Below are positions 16,591-24,877 of a DNA stretch of 53,614 bases, one piece after another. Each line of letters opens with the position of its first letter. Position 1 is the first letter of the stretch. The position numbers and the translations under genes are program-made. Location: assembly GCF_003313335.1 (NCBI RefSeq), contig NZ_QMHP01000017.1, forward strand, positions 1 to 53,614. The letters are read 5' to 3'. The notes under the pieces were generated by a model. That model searched no databases. It was not told the DNA's origin and worked only from the letters and a program-made list of their open reading frames with translations. This DNA is from Pedobacter zeaxanthinifaciens. Its GTDB lineage: Bacteria > Bacteroidota > Bacteroidia > Sphingobacteriales > Sphingobacteriaceae.

Positions 16591-18726
16591 ATGGCAAAAA
16601 GTAAAAATGCGCAATTCAAACTCGTTCTCACTCAACTGATAAGCGACATATTTGAAAAGAATAAAAATATAGCCTTAAATCATAAACAGGTAGCATCAAA
16701 GCTAAACCTAACAGATAAGGCAGCTATTGATACGATTTTAGAGGTACTAATTGAACAAACGGAGAAAGGTTTGTTTGTAAGGCCTGAACGTGGCAAGTTC
16801 AAACTAAAAGATTTAAAAACATTTGTTACCGGCACAGTGGATATGACTGCCGATGGATCGGCCTTCATAGTTCCTGATGATGAATTTGAGAAAGATATCT
16901 TCGTTGCTCCGAGGCGCCTACGCAATGCGCTTCATGGAGATAAGGTGAAGGTATATGTATTCGCAAAAAAACGCAGTGGACGCAAAAACGAAGGAGAAAT
17001 TGTAGAGATCATTAAACGAGCTAAAACCGAGTTCATAGGTGTTGCTAAAATATCTGAAAGATTTGCATTCATCATCCCTGACGATAAGAAAATGCTTCAT
17101 GATATTTTTGTGCCGCTAAGCGATTTAAATGGCGCTAAAAACGGTCAAAAAGTGCAGGTATCACTGGAAGATTGGCCGGAGGGAGCAAAAAATCCAGTAG
17201 GAAAAATCATTCATATTTTAGGAGAAGAAGGCGAAAACGACACTGAAATGAATGCTATTTTGGCGGAGTATGGTTTTCCGCTAAGCTTTCCATCAGAAGT
17301 TGAAAAAGAAGCTAATGCCATTCCTGAGCAAATGAGCCAATCTGATTTAGAAGGAAGAAGGGATTTTAGGGATACCGTAACCTTCACCATCGATCCTATT
17401 GACGCAAAAGATTTTGATGATGCAATTTCCTTCAAGAAGTTGGATAATGGGCATTACGAAATTGGTGTTCACATTGCCGATGTATCTCACTATGTTTTAC
17501 CAAATACCAGTCTTGAAAAAGAGGCTTACCACAGGGCAACTTCAGTTTATTTGGTTGATAGGGTAATACCGATGCTGCCTGAGCGCTTAAGCAACGGCGT
17601 TTGTTCTTTACGTCCTAACGAGGATAAACTTTGTTTTGCAGCAGTTTTTGAGCTGGACGACCAAGCGAACATTTTAGATCAGTGGTTTGGCCGTACGGTG
17701 ATACATTCTAATAGAAGATTTACTTACGAAGAGGCACAGGAAGTAATAGAAAGCCAAACTGGCGATTATGCGGAAGAAATTTTAAAGCTTAATGAACTTG
17801 CTCACATACTAAGAACTGCAAAATTTAAAAATGGTGCCATCAGCTTTGAGAGCACCGAGGTTAAGTTTAAGCTGGATGAATTTGGAAAACCCATTGGCGT
17901 ATACGTAAAAGAGCGTAAAGATGCCCATAAACTGATTGAGGATTTCATGTTGCTTGCCAATAAAAAAGTAGCCGAATTTATTGCGAAAAAAGGGAAAGGA
18001 AAGCAGAAATACACTTTCGTTTATCGTACACACGATTCTCCTAATTTAGAGAACTTGAACAATTTTGCTTCGTTTGCGGCAAGATTTGGCTATAAAATCA
18101 ATACCAAATCCGACAAGGAAATTGCCAAATCGCTTAATTATTTGATGGAAGATGTAGAAGGCAAGAAAGAGCAAAATATCCTGACATCATTGGCTATCCG
18201 CTCAATGGCTAAGGCTATCTACACTACCAAAAAAACAAGCCATTATGGTTTAGCTTTCGATTATTACACGCACTTCACCTCTCCTATTCGCCGTTATCCC
18301 GATGTAATGGTACATCGTTTATTGGCGCACTATCTTGAGGGCGGCAAATCGGCAGATGCCGAAGAATATGAAGCGGCATGCGTTCATTCATCGGCGATGG
18401 AAAAAAGAGCAGCTGATGCAGAAAGAGCATCCGTAAAATATAAACAAGCTGAATATTTGGAAGATAATATTGGCGCTATATACGATGGTGTAATTTCTGG
18501 CGTAACCGAGTGGGGAATGTATGTAGAAATTGAAGAGAATAAGTGCGAAGGAATGATTAGGCTACGTGATATTAGTGACGATTTTTATGTGTTGGATGAG
18601 AAGAACTACTGCATTATCGGTCAGCGTAAAAAACGCAAATACCAACTTGGTGATGAAGTAAAAATTAAAGTGAAAAAAGTAGATTTATCTAAACGTCAAA
18701 TTGATTTTACACTTATACAGGATTAA
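16591..18726 (+). CDS. rnr: Ribonuclease R
   Basis: A processive 3'-5' exoribonuclease of the RNase II/RNB family that degrades structured RNA. Order of domains: N-terminal winged-helix RNase-B-like region (about 1-75), cold-shock OB domains (about 80-225), the catalytic RNB domain beginning near 250 with the metal-binding TIDPIDAKDFDDA motif (several invariant Asp), RNB end motif HFTSPIRRYPDVMVHR near 570, and a C-terminal S1 domain starting IGAIYDGVISGV and ending at DFTLIQD. Length (711 aa from this ATG) is normal for RNase R. The frame extends upstream to a TTG at 16579, but the ATG at 16591 opens the expected MAKSK start. Confidence 0.95.
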   Translation: MAKSKNAQFKLVLTQLISDIFEKNKNIALNHKQVASKLNLTDKAAIDTILEVLIEQTEKGLFVRPERGKFKLKDLKTFVTGTVDMTADGSAFIVPDDEFEKDIFVAPRRLRNALHGDKVKVYVFAKKRSGRKNEGEIVEIIKRAKTEFIGVAKISERFAFIIPDDKKMLHDIFVPLSDLNGAKNGQKVQVSLEDWPEGAKNPVGKIIHILGEEGENDTEMNAILAEYGFPLSFPSEVEKEANAIPEQMSQSDLEGRRDFRDTVTFTIDPIDAKDFDDAISFKKLDNGHYEIGVHIADVSHYVLPNTSLEKEAYHRATSVYLVDRVIPMLPERLSNGVCSLRPNEDKLCFAAVFELDDQANILDQWFGRTVIHSNRRFTYEEAQEVIESQTGDYAEEILKLNELAHILRTAKFKNGAISFESTEVKFKLDEFGKPIGVYVKERKDAHKLIEDFMLLANKKVAEFIAKKGKGKQKYTFVYRTHDSPNLENLNNFASFAARFGYKINTKSDKEIAKSLNYLMEDVEGKKEQNILTSLAIRSMAKAIYTTKKTSHYGLAFDYYTHFTSPIRRYPDVMVHRLLAHYLEGGKSADAEEYEAACVHSSAMEKRAADAERASVKYKQAEYLEDNIGAIYDGVISGVTEWGMYVEIEENKCEGMIRLRDISDDFYVLDEKNYCIIGQRKKRKYQLGDEVKIKVKKVDLSKRQIDFTLIQD

Positions 18727-18771
18727 GTTTCACAGTTTACATTTGTGTATCATATTTTGTTGCTGATTTGT

Positions 18772-18779
18772 TAATTTTG
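18772..18779 (+). promoter_or_regulatory. -7 element before the gene at 18790
   Basis: TAATTTTG is an exact TAnnTTTG match ending ten bases before the ATG, just downstream of rnr. A partner -33 box at normal spacing was not clear. Confidence 0.45.
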
Positions 18780-18789
18780 GCTTTTAAAC

Positions 18790-19974
18790 ATGCCTCGCCT
18801 TTTTTTATCATTTCTACTGCTATTTACCATTAGCTTTTCCAAGGCCCAAACCTTGCAAGGCAAAGTAATTGATATTAATACTGGCGAGGCCATTCCGTTT
18901 GTTTCCATTGGAATTTTAGGTACAAACAATACGACAGTAACCAATGATGCTGGCGAATTTGTGCTTAAAAATATTGCTTTCCCAGCAAAGCTGAGATTTA
19001 GCCACGTGAGTTATTTTTTGGCTGAACAAGAAGTGAGCGCCGAAAACAATAACTTGCTTGTTAAGCTGCAGCCAGCAGCCATTAACCTGAAGCCTGTAGT
19101 AATTGATCCTTACCTGGGCCAAAGAATATTGCAAAAAGCGCTTGAAAAAGCTAAAGCATACGAAAAGCAGGCCTTTTATGGAAAGGCTTTCTACAGACAG
19201 CTGACCGCCATTAACGGTAAACCCAGCCAAATTTACGAGCTGTTTTACGACTTGAATTTTGACATCACCAAAGTGAATGGTTGGATTGCCAAACAAAGTA
19301 GATACGCCCAACTCAATGAAGGTGTTTCTTTTAGCATGAACAATCAATCCTTCCTCACCTTTTCCTTTGCTGGTTATCTATTTGAAGAAAAAAAAGGAAA
19401 CTTGGCCAAATTGAAAACACTTAAAGATTTTGAAATTACAGTAGAAAAATACATCGAACAAAAAGATCAAGATATCGCTGTGATTTCATGCAAGTTTAAA
19501 GGAAACAAAAAGCAGTTTTACGTCAATTCCACCTATTATGTTGGCATGGACGACCACAACATCTATCGATTAGAAAATAGCGTATTTAATTTACCCCTTA
19601 AAACCACTAAAGCTAATTTGATGATGCCACCGGTGGTAAGTACTATTGCAACATTCAACAAAAAAGATAGTCCTGTTCCGATACTTGAAAATGTATCTAC
19701 CAAATTATATGTGAATTTGAACGTGGGCGGAATGAAACTGAACCCGGTAATTAGCTCCATGCTCACTATCTACCAGATGGATAAAGAGCTAAACAGTCAA
19801 AAATTCACTCAATTGAGCAAAAATGTTAACGATCAAACAACTATCGAATCAGTAGTTTACAATCCTGAATTTTGGAAAGACAACCCTATTGTAAAGCAAA
19901 ATGCGCTTGAAGCGGCTTTCACCAAAATAATGGAAAATAAAGCTGCCTTTGGAACCATGATAAACCCCAACTAA
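18790..19974 (+). CDS. Secreted protein with carboxypeptidase-regulatory-like domain
   Basis: A 394-residue exported protein: cleavable signal peptide ending near residue 20 (FSKAQ), then a CarboxypepD_reg-like beta-sandwich from about 21 to 100 (LQGKVIDINTGEAIPFVSI, NDAGEFVL, LRFSHVSY), the same module found at the N-terminus of TonB receptors. The remaining ~290 residues are a poorly known Bacteroidetes-specific beta-rich region, with no plug or barrel obvious. Its function is unknown. Its stop codon overlaps the start of the polyprenyl synthase gene (TAATG), so the two are co-transcribed and probably translationally coupled. Confidence 0.75.
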   Translation: MPRLFLSFLLLFTISFSKAQTLQGKVIDINTGEAIPFVSIGILGTNNTTVTNDAGEFVLKNIAFPAKLRFSHVSYFLAEQEVSAENNNLLVKLQPAAINLKPVVIDPYLGQRILQKALEKAKAYEKQAFYGKAFYRQLTAINGKPSQIYELFYDLNFDITKVNGWIAKQSRYAQLNEGVSFSMNNQSFLTFSFAGYLFEEKKGNLAKLKTLKDFEITVEKYIEQKDQDIAVISCKFKGNKKQFYVNSTYYVGMDDHNIYRLENSVFNLPLKTTKANLMMPPVVSTIATFNKKDSPVPILENVSTKLYVNLNVGGMKLNPVISSMLTIYQMDKELNSQKFTQLSKNVNDQTTIESVVYNPEFWKDNPIVKQNALEAAFTKIMENKAAFGTMINPN

Positions 19975-20936
19975 TGCACAACCCAAAACAACTACAAGAC
20001 CTTATAGAAAACGCTATCCAGCAAATCACCTACCCTACTACACCCGCAAATTTATACGAGCCTATCAAATACATTATGAGTTTGGGCGGCAAGAGAATTA
20101 GGCCAGTAATGGTACTAATGGCCGCTGAGCTTTTCACCGACGAGGTGAATAGCGCAATGGATGTAGCTTTGGCAATTGAAACCTTCCATAATTTCACGCT
20201 TGTGCATGATGACATTATGGACAATGCTCCGTTAAGACGAGGTAAGCAAACTGTTCATGAAAAATGGGGTGTAAACAATGCCATTTTAAGCGGCGATGTG
20301 ATGATGGTTGAATCCAATAAACACTTATCAAAAGTAGCTCTAGATGTTTTAAAACCTGTACTTGATACCTTTAACAAAACCGCTCAAGAGGTTTGTGAAG
20401 GGCAACAATTGGATATGGAATTTGAAACCCGCGACAATGTAAGTATTAGTGAATATATTGAGATGATCAGGCTAAAAACAGCAGTATTGCTAGGCGGCGC
20501 AATGAAATTAGGAGCAATTGTAAGTGGCGCCAGTAATGAAGATGCTTGTTTATTGTACCAATTCGGCGAAAATTTGGGAATAGCATTCCAGTTGCAAGAC
20601 GATATCCTCGACGTATACGGAGATCCTGAAAAATTTGGCAAACAAGTTGGTGGAGATATCATTTCCAACAAAAAAACCTTCTTGCATTTAAAGGCAAAAG
20701 AGCTCATTAATACTGAAGAAACAGAAGTACTTTTAGGTAGCCATGAAAATGATTCAAAAAAAGTAGCTGCCGTTACACAATTATACAACAATTACGGATT
20801 ACGGGATTTAGCAAGTGCCGAAATGGAGGCTTACCTTAGCATAGCGTTCCAATCACTTGACGCACTGTCAGTACAAGAAGAACGGAAAAGCTATCTACGT
20901 ACTTTGGCAAAGCAAATTATGGATAGGGAAAGCTAG
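19974..20936 (+). CDS. Polyprenyl diphosphate synthase
   Basis: A 320-residue trans-isoprenyl diphosphate synthase that condenses isopentenyl diphosphate onto allylic diphosphates, feeding menaquinone side-chain or other isoprenoid synthesis. The two Asp-rich motifs are plain: FARM VHDDIMD near residues 78-84, followed by RRG, and SARM LQDDILD near 205-211. GGKRIRP near 40 is the diphosphate-binding segment. Chain length cannot be set from sequence. Start codon overlaps the preceding stop (TAATG), indicating coupled translation. Confidence 0.92.
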   Translation: MHNPKQLQDLIENAIQQITYPTTPANLYEPIKYIMSLGGKRIRPVMVLMAAELFTDEVNSAMDVALAIETFHNFTLVHDDIMDNAPLRRGKQTVHEKWGVNNAILSGDVMMVESNKHLSKVALDVLKPVLDTFNKTAQEVCEGQQLDMEFETRDNVSISEYIEMIRLKTAVLLGGAMKLGAIVSGASNEDACLLYQFGENLGIAFQLQDDILDVYGDPEKFGKQVGGDIISNKKTFLHLKAKELINTEETEVLLGSHENDSKKVAAVTQLYNNYGLRDLASAEMEAYLSIAFQSLDALSVQEERKSYLRTLAKQIMDRES

Positions 20937-21006
20937 GGGAAATTGGGAGAACATCTATCCCTCCATCGTTTTAATTTGGAGAGATAGCTGTCAAATAATG
21001 ATAACT

Positions 21007-21576
21007 TTAAAGCAATAATCCTACCTTGAAAGCAAAACCATAATATCTATTTTTATAAACAGGTGCCTCTTCTTTAATAGTCTGATCTATAAAACCTAAG
21101 CTTCCTACTAGCGCTGTACGCTTTGTCATTTTTAACTTATATCCAAGCCCCAAATTAAACATAGGTCCCTTTTCAATAACATCACTAATTGCTACAGAAG
21201 AACCAACATCTGCGTAAGCAAAAAATGTATTGACTTTATTCTTTAAATAATATCTAGCATCTAAAAAAATTTGGAAAGTATTATCGTAAATAGCGCTACT
21301 GCTTTTGCGTGTGTAATTCTCTAAACCAACACCCAAGCCAACAGATAGCTTATTGGTTACAAACCAGCCGTTAATATTTCTAAGACTAATCGCATAGGCA
21401 CCATCGTAAATAACCGAAAAACTGCTTGGCGTAATTTGCGTTTCGTAGTCGTTATTTACAGCAAAATAGCCTAGTTCGGTGAGATTAAAGTAACCCTTTT
21501 CTTGTTTTGTAATTTCTTGAGCAAAAGAAACTTGAAGCCAACATAGGCTAATTAGTAGCAATGTGATTTTTTTCAT
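21007..21576 (-). CDS. Small outer-membrane beta-barrel protein
   Basis: A 189-residue exported protein with a clear signal peptide (MKKITLLLISLCWLQVSFAQ). The mature part consists of amphipathic strands with aromatic girdles (GYFNLTELGYFAVN, YAISLRNINGWFVTN, LSVGLGVGLENYTRKSS, TFQIFLDARYYL, FFAYADVGSSVAI, FNLGLGYKLKMTKRTALVGSLG) and ends in YYGFAFKVGLLL, consistent with an eight-stranded barrel. Function unknown. It lies on the minus strand, converging with the polyprenyl synthase gene and followed upstream by rpmA. Confidence 0.75.
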   Translation of the reverse strand: MKKITLLLISLCWLQVSFAQEITKQEKGYFNLTELGYFAVNNDYETQITPSSFSVIYDGAYAISLRNINGWFVTNKLSVGLGVGLENYTRKSSSAIYDNTFQIFLDARYYLKNKVNTFFAYADVGSSVAISDVIEKGPMFNLGLGYKLKMTKRTALVGSLGFIDQTIKEEAPVYKNRYYGFAFKVGLLL

Positions 21577-21625
21577 TTAACATAGGTTGATGACACGAAA
21601 ATAATCATAAAAACATATCATACAA

Positions 21626-21656
21626 AAAGCCCCTGAGAAAATATCTCAAGGGCTTT
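21626..21656 (-). terminator. Terminator of the rplU-rpmA operon
   Basis: AAAGCCCCTGAGA (21626-21638) pairs with TCTCAAGGGCTTT (21644-21656) with one mismatch. Read on the minus strand the stem is followed by TTTTT, so it ends the ribosomal operon 21 bases after rpmA. Confidence 0.85.
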
Positions 21657-21677
21657 CTAATATTTTGAATAACAATA

Positions 21678-22118
21678 TTATTCTGCAGATTCAGTAGCAG
21701 GAGCTTCTTCGGCTTTAGCTGCTTTTTTTGCTGGCGCTTTCTCAACGCTCTCAACGCTCTCAGTGCTTTCTGCTTTCGGAGCTGCAGCTTTCTTAGGAGC
21801 AGCAGTTTTTTTAGCTTCAGCTTTTGGAGCAGCTTCCTTTTTTGCAACTGGAGCAGCATCCTCTACTGGAGGTAATACCGATACATAAGATTTGTTATCA
21901 CGTTTCTTTCTGAAAACTACGATACCTGGTACCAAAGCGAACAAAGTGTGATCTTTACCAATGCCCACACCTTTATCCGGGTGGTGTTTTGTACCACGCT
22001 GACGAACGATGATGTTACCAGCGATAGCCTCTTGACCACCAAAGATTTTAATACCTAGACGTTTACTATGCGACTCGCGACCGTTTTTTGAACTACCGGC
22101 TCCCTTTTTGTGTGCCAT
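21678..22118 (-). CDS. rpmA: Ribosomal protein L27 with extended tail
   Basis: Large-subunit protein L27, whose N-terminus reaches the peptidyl-transferase centre. The conserved core covers residues 1-84: MAHKKGAGSSKNGRES, GGQEAIAGNIIVRQRGT and HTLFALVPGIVVF are all present. There is no N-terminal pre-sequence of the type cleaved in Firmicutes. Residues 85-146 form an unusual tail rich in Ala, Lys, Glu, Pro and Ser (EAAPKAEAKK, APKKAAAPKAE, SVESVEKAP), about 62 residues beyond the normal length of ~85-90. It follows rplU by 58 bases, the standard order. The tail has no frameshift and its Glu codons alternate with Lys and Ala; it is probably disordered. Confidence 0.95.
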   Translation of the reverse strand: MAHKKGAGSSKNGRESHSKRLGIKIFGGQEAIAGNIIVRQRGTKHHPDKGVGIGKDHTLFALVPGIVVFRKKRDNKSYVSVLPPVEDAAPVAKKEAAPKAEAKKTAAPKKAAAPKAESTESVESVEKAPAKKAAKAEEAPATESAE

Positions 22119-22176
22119 TTTATTATATTTTTACAATTAGCCAATAAGCTAATTAGTGAATTTACAAATAAGTTAA

Positions 22177-22488
22177 CTACAGAGTGATACTCTCAATCTG
22201 GATTTTGGTGAATGATTGGCGGTGACCATTTTTCTTTTTGTAACCTTTTCTACGTTTCTTTTTGAAAACGATTACTTTATCACCTTTTAAATGAGACACG
22301 ATTTTAGCTGAAACCTTAGCTCCTTTAACTGCAGGTGCTCCTACAGAAATTTTACCACCATTATCAACCAACAATACATTGTCAAATTCAATACTAGCGC
22401 CTTCATCTCCTTGTAAACGGTGTACAAAGATGTGCTGGTCTTTTGCAACTTTAAATTGTTGCCCTGCTATATTTACTATTGCGTACAT
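22177..22488 (-). CDS. rplU: Ribosomal protein L21
   Basis: Large-subunit protein L21, 103 residues, full length. Family features seen: MYAIVNIAGQQFKV at the start, VLLVDNGGKISVGAP in the middle and the basic motif FKKKRRKGYKKKNGHRQ near the end, which contacts 23S rRNA. It is the first gene of the rplU-rpmA pair. A -7 and -33 promoter can be read 37 and more bases upstream. Confidence 0.97.
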   Translation of the reverse strand: MYAIVNIAGQQFKVAKDQHIFVHRLQGDEGASIEFDNVLLVDNGGKISVGAPAVKGAKVSAKIVSHLKGDKVIVFKKKRRKGYKKKNGHRQSFTKIQIESITL

Positions 22489-22524
22489 TGTTTTAATATT
22501 TTTTTATTTTTATTAAACGAGGTG

Positions 22525-22555
22525 CAAATATAGAACAATTCTTTTTCATACACAA
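22525..22555 (-). promoter_or_regulatory. Promoter of rplU-rpmA
   Basis: Minus-strand TATATTTG at 22525-22532 matches TAnnTTTG, and TTG at 22553-22555 is a -33 box with a 20-base spacer. The leader to the ATG is about 30 bases. This is the most complete sigma-ABfr-type promoter in the window. Confidence 0.65.
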
Positions 22556-22569
22556 TAGCTTATCAAAAA

Positions 22570-22799
22570 ATTAATTGGTTCATTGGTCATTAGTTCATTT
22601 GCCATTGGTCATTGGTTCATTGGTCATTAGTTCATTTGCTATTGGTTATTGGTTCATTGGTCATTAGTTCATTTGCCATTGGTTCAATGGTCATTAGTTC
22701 ATTTGCCATTGGTTCAATGGTTATTGGTCATTGATCCATTGATCCATTGGTTATTAGTTCATTTGCCATTGGTCATTGATCCATTGGTCATTGGTTATT
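22570..22799. repeat. Degenerate satellite of ATTGGTC / ATTAGTTC / ATTTGCC units
   Basis: About 230 bases are built from 7-8 bp units (ATTGGTC, ATTGGTTC, ATTAGTTC, ATTTGCC). These combine into a higher-order repeat of roughly 30 bases that recurs several times with small indels. It separates the rplU promoter from the GLPGLI region. No open frame of note. Confidence 0.85.
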
Positions 22800-22834
22800 T
22801 AAACTCAGGTAGTTAAATTATGTTAAAACATTTC

Positions 22835-22863
22835 TTGGTTATTACGAATATTTCGTAGATTTA
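22835..22863 (+). promoter_or_regulatory. BlaI-type operator and promoter of GLPGLI gene 1
   Basis: TACGA (22843-22847) and TCGTA (22853-22857) form a perfect inverted repeat with a five-base centre ATATT. A half site TTACGA follows at 22861. The operator sits between a TTG at 22835-22837 and a weak -7 box TAGATTTA at 22856-22863, 18 bases apart, so a bound repressor would block RNA polymerase. The same inverted repeat occurs before GLPGLI gene 2 and before blaI. Confidence 0.72.
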
Positions 22864-22881
22864 CGAATAAATAAAAATTAC

Positions 22882-23784
22882 ATGGAAAAACTTGTACTAT
22901 TTTTCATAGCACTACTTTTAATTGATACCGCTTTTGCACAGCAAATTCCCGAATTGGCAGTAGCAAAAGCAACCTATAATTTTATCCATGTACGAGATAC
23001 GAATAACCGCAGTAAGCCTTACGAGGAAGAAATGTTATTAATGCTTGGGAAAAACAGCAGCAGGTTTACCAGTAATGTGAGGTTTAAGCAAGAGCTTGAA
23101 TTTATAACAGGCATAGAAAGCCAAATAAAAGCTAACGGAGGAAGCTTGAATGGCTTAACTATAAAATCTAATCGCAAAAGGGCTACGCTTAACGAAGACT
23201 ACCTTACTTTTTTCAATGAAAATAAAACAGCTTTAGTAACCCGACTTATCAACTACTATTTAGTGGAAGACAGCATTCCGCAAATCAGTTGGGAGATTAA
23301 AAAGGATACGGCAAATTTTTCAGGCATCAAATGTCAAAAAGCTACTGCTTGGTTTGGCGGCAGAAACTGGATTGCTTGGTTTGCATCAGCCCTACCCTTT
23401 CAAGCTGGACCTTGGAAATTGAATGGATTACCGGGATTGATTATCGAAGCGTATGACGATAAAAAAGACATACAATTTTTGTTCGCGGGATTTGAAGCAA
23501 CCAACATTTCGGAAAAGGATAGACCTCAACAACAGCTTACCAAGGGTTTGGACATTTTCGCCCTGGCTAATGAAATTAAAGCGCCAAATAAAGCCATTAA
23601 AACAACCAAAGAAGAACTTAAAAAACTGGTGAAGGCAAGCAACGAAAATCCCGCGGGTTTTGCAAAGGCGCAACTTTCGGGAACACCATTTGCCCAATTA
23701 GCAGAGCTTGCATCTAAAACCAACGTAGTAGCTACAAATACCAACCCAGCTCCCATCATAAACAATCCCATAGAAATTAAGTAA
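22882..23784 (+). CDS. GLPGLI family protein 1
   Basis: A 300-residue exported protein with a signal peptide ending near residue 19 (IDTAFAQ). The family-naming motif is at GPWKLNGLPGLIIEA (about residues 176-190), preceded by FSGIKCQKATAWFGGRNWIAWFA, the other conserved block. GLPGLI proteins are a Bacteroidetes-specific family without known biochemical activity, often found next to TonB-type outer-membrane proteins, as here. The C-terminus ends PAPIINNPIEIK, shared with the next gene's NNPIELPEKK, which confirms they are paralogues. Own operator upstream. Location is predicted periplasm or cell surface. Confidence 0.9.
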   Translation: MEKLVLFFIALLLIDTAFAQQIPELAVAKATYNFIHVRDTNNRSKPYEEEMLLMLGKNSSRFTSNVRFKQELEFITGIESQIKANGGSLNGLTIKSNRKRATLNEDYLTFFNENKTALVTRLINYYLVEDSIPQISWEIKKDTANFSGIKCQKATAWFGGRNWIAWFASALPFQAGPWKLNGLPGLIIEAYDDKKDIQFLFAGFEATNISEKDRPQQQLTKGLDIFALANEIKAPNKAIKTTKEELKKLVKASNENPAGFAKAQLSGTPFAQLAELASKTNVVATNTNPAPIINNPIEIK

Positions 23785-23821
23785 AAATCAAATCAAAGTA
23801 ATATAAAAACACCTTTTTATC

Positions 23822-23836
23822 TACGAAAAAATCGTA
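23822..23836 (+). promoter_or_regulatory. BlaI-type operator before GLPGLI gene 2
   Basis: TACGA (23822-23826) and TCGTA (23832-23836) form a perfect inverted repeat around AAAAA, and the match extends one more base each side (C and G). It lies 18 bases before the ATG. Confidence 0.72.
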
Positions 23837-23854
23837 GAAAATTAATACAAACAA

Positions 23855-24811
23855 ATGATGACTCATATGAAAATGCTAAAAACAACTTTAATTGCGAGCC
23901 TATTTTGCGCAAGCGCTTTTGCTCAAAACCCTGATAAAGCCTTAGCTAGGGTACGATACACTTTCTCGCACCTGCGTGACACTACTCAGCGGGATAATTT
24001 TTACACCGAAAACATGTTGTTAGTGGTGGGAAAAAATGCATCGGTTTTTACCAGCTACGACAAAATTAACCGCGACATTGAAATGCGGAAGCAAATAGAA
24101 GAGCAAATTAAAAATCAGGCAGGTGGACCAACAAGCATCAACATCAATAGAACTTCCGCCAAGCCCATTACCGCCATCGATTATTTCTACTTCGTTAATG
24201 AAAACAAGTTTTACACTAAGGACAGGATCATCAGCAGCTACTTAATTGAGGAAGAAGCACCTAAAATCGCTTGGAAAATTAGCAAGGATACCGCAAGTTT
24301 TTCAGGGGTAAAATGCCAAAAGGCAACCGCCCGTTTTAAGGGCAGAAATTGGATTGCTTGGTTTGCACCTGATTTGGCCTTCCAAAGTGGGCCTTGGAAA
24401 TTAAACGGCTTACCCGGCTTAATCATTGAGGCACATGATGATAAAAATGAGGTGAAATTCCAGTTTGCTGGCATTGATAAGGTTGAAAGCTACAATAAAG
24501 CGAAGGATAGCGAGCAACCAGTAACAATGGCGAACGGTTCTACTGGTATAGTTAAAATTGGAGGAATGGATGCCGAATCGTATTTGAGTGGTGAAATTAA
24601 GTTACCAAGCGATGCGATAAAAACTACCCAAAAAGAAATAGACAAACTTAAAGAGGCTAGAGACAAAGATCCGCAAGGCTTTATGAATGCACAAATGGCA
24701 GCTCGTGGAATCAATTCAAATGTAAGCGTGAGTTCAAGGGTAGTTACGGCTCCTGGTGGGCCTAAAAAAATGGTAATCAACAACCCTATTGAATTACCAG
24801 AGAAAAAATAA
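23855..24811 (+). CDS. GLPGLI family protein 2
   Basis: A 318-residue paralogue of the preceding protein. The signal peptide is MKMLKTTLIASLFCASAFAQ, beginning at Met5, so the true start may be 23867. Conserved blocks again are FSGVKCQKATARFKGRNWIAWFAPDLAFQ (about 149-177) and GPWKLNGLPGLIIEAHDD (about 179-196). It differs from protein 1 in a Gly/Ser-rich insert around 210-235. It has its own operator and is followed by the outer-membrane protein after 66 bases on the same strand, so the two probably form one transcript. Function unknown for the family. Confidence 0.9.
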   Translation: MMTHMKMLKTTLIASLFCASAFAQNPDKALARVRYTFSHLRDTTQRDNFYTENMLLVVGKNASVFTSYDKINRDIEMRKQIEEQIKNQAGGPTSININRTSAKPITAIDYFYFVNENKFYTKDRIISSYLIEEEAPKIAWKISKDTASFSGVKCQKATARFKGRNWIAWFAPDLAFQSGPWKLNGLPGLIIEAHDDKNEVKFQFAGIDKVESYNKAKDSEQPVTMANGSTGIVKIGGMDAESYLSGEIKLPSDAIKTTQKEIDKLKEARDKDPQGFMNAQMAARGINSNVSVSSRVVTAPGGPKKMVINNPIELPEKK

Positions 24812-24822
24812 ACAAGCATTTC

Positions 24823-24852
24823 AAAAGGGAGATAAAGATTAGGTCTCCTTTT
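24823..24852 (+). other. Hairpin between GLPGLI gene 2 and the outer-membrane gene
   Basis: AAAAGGGAGA (24823-24832) pairs with TCTCCTTTT (24844-24852) with one bulged G. There is no T tract after it, so it may lower but not stop read-through into the outer-membrane gene. Confidence 0.45.
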
Positions 24853-24877
24853 AAAAAAACCAAACACACAAATCAAA

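Noticed and set aside
21605..21859. Leu/Lys-rich 84-codon frame on the minus strand
   Set aside because: It is an out-of-frame reading of the repetitive rpmA tail and terminator.
22570..22799. Repeat block considered as a CRISPR array
   Set aside because: Units are 7-8 bases with no unique spacers and there are no cas genes.
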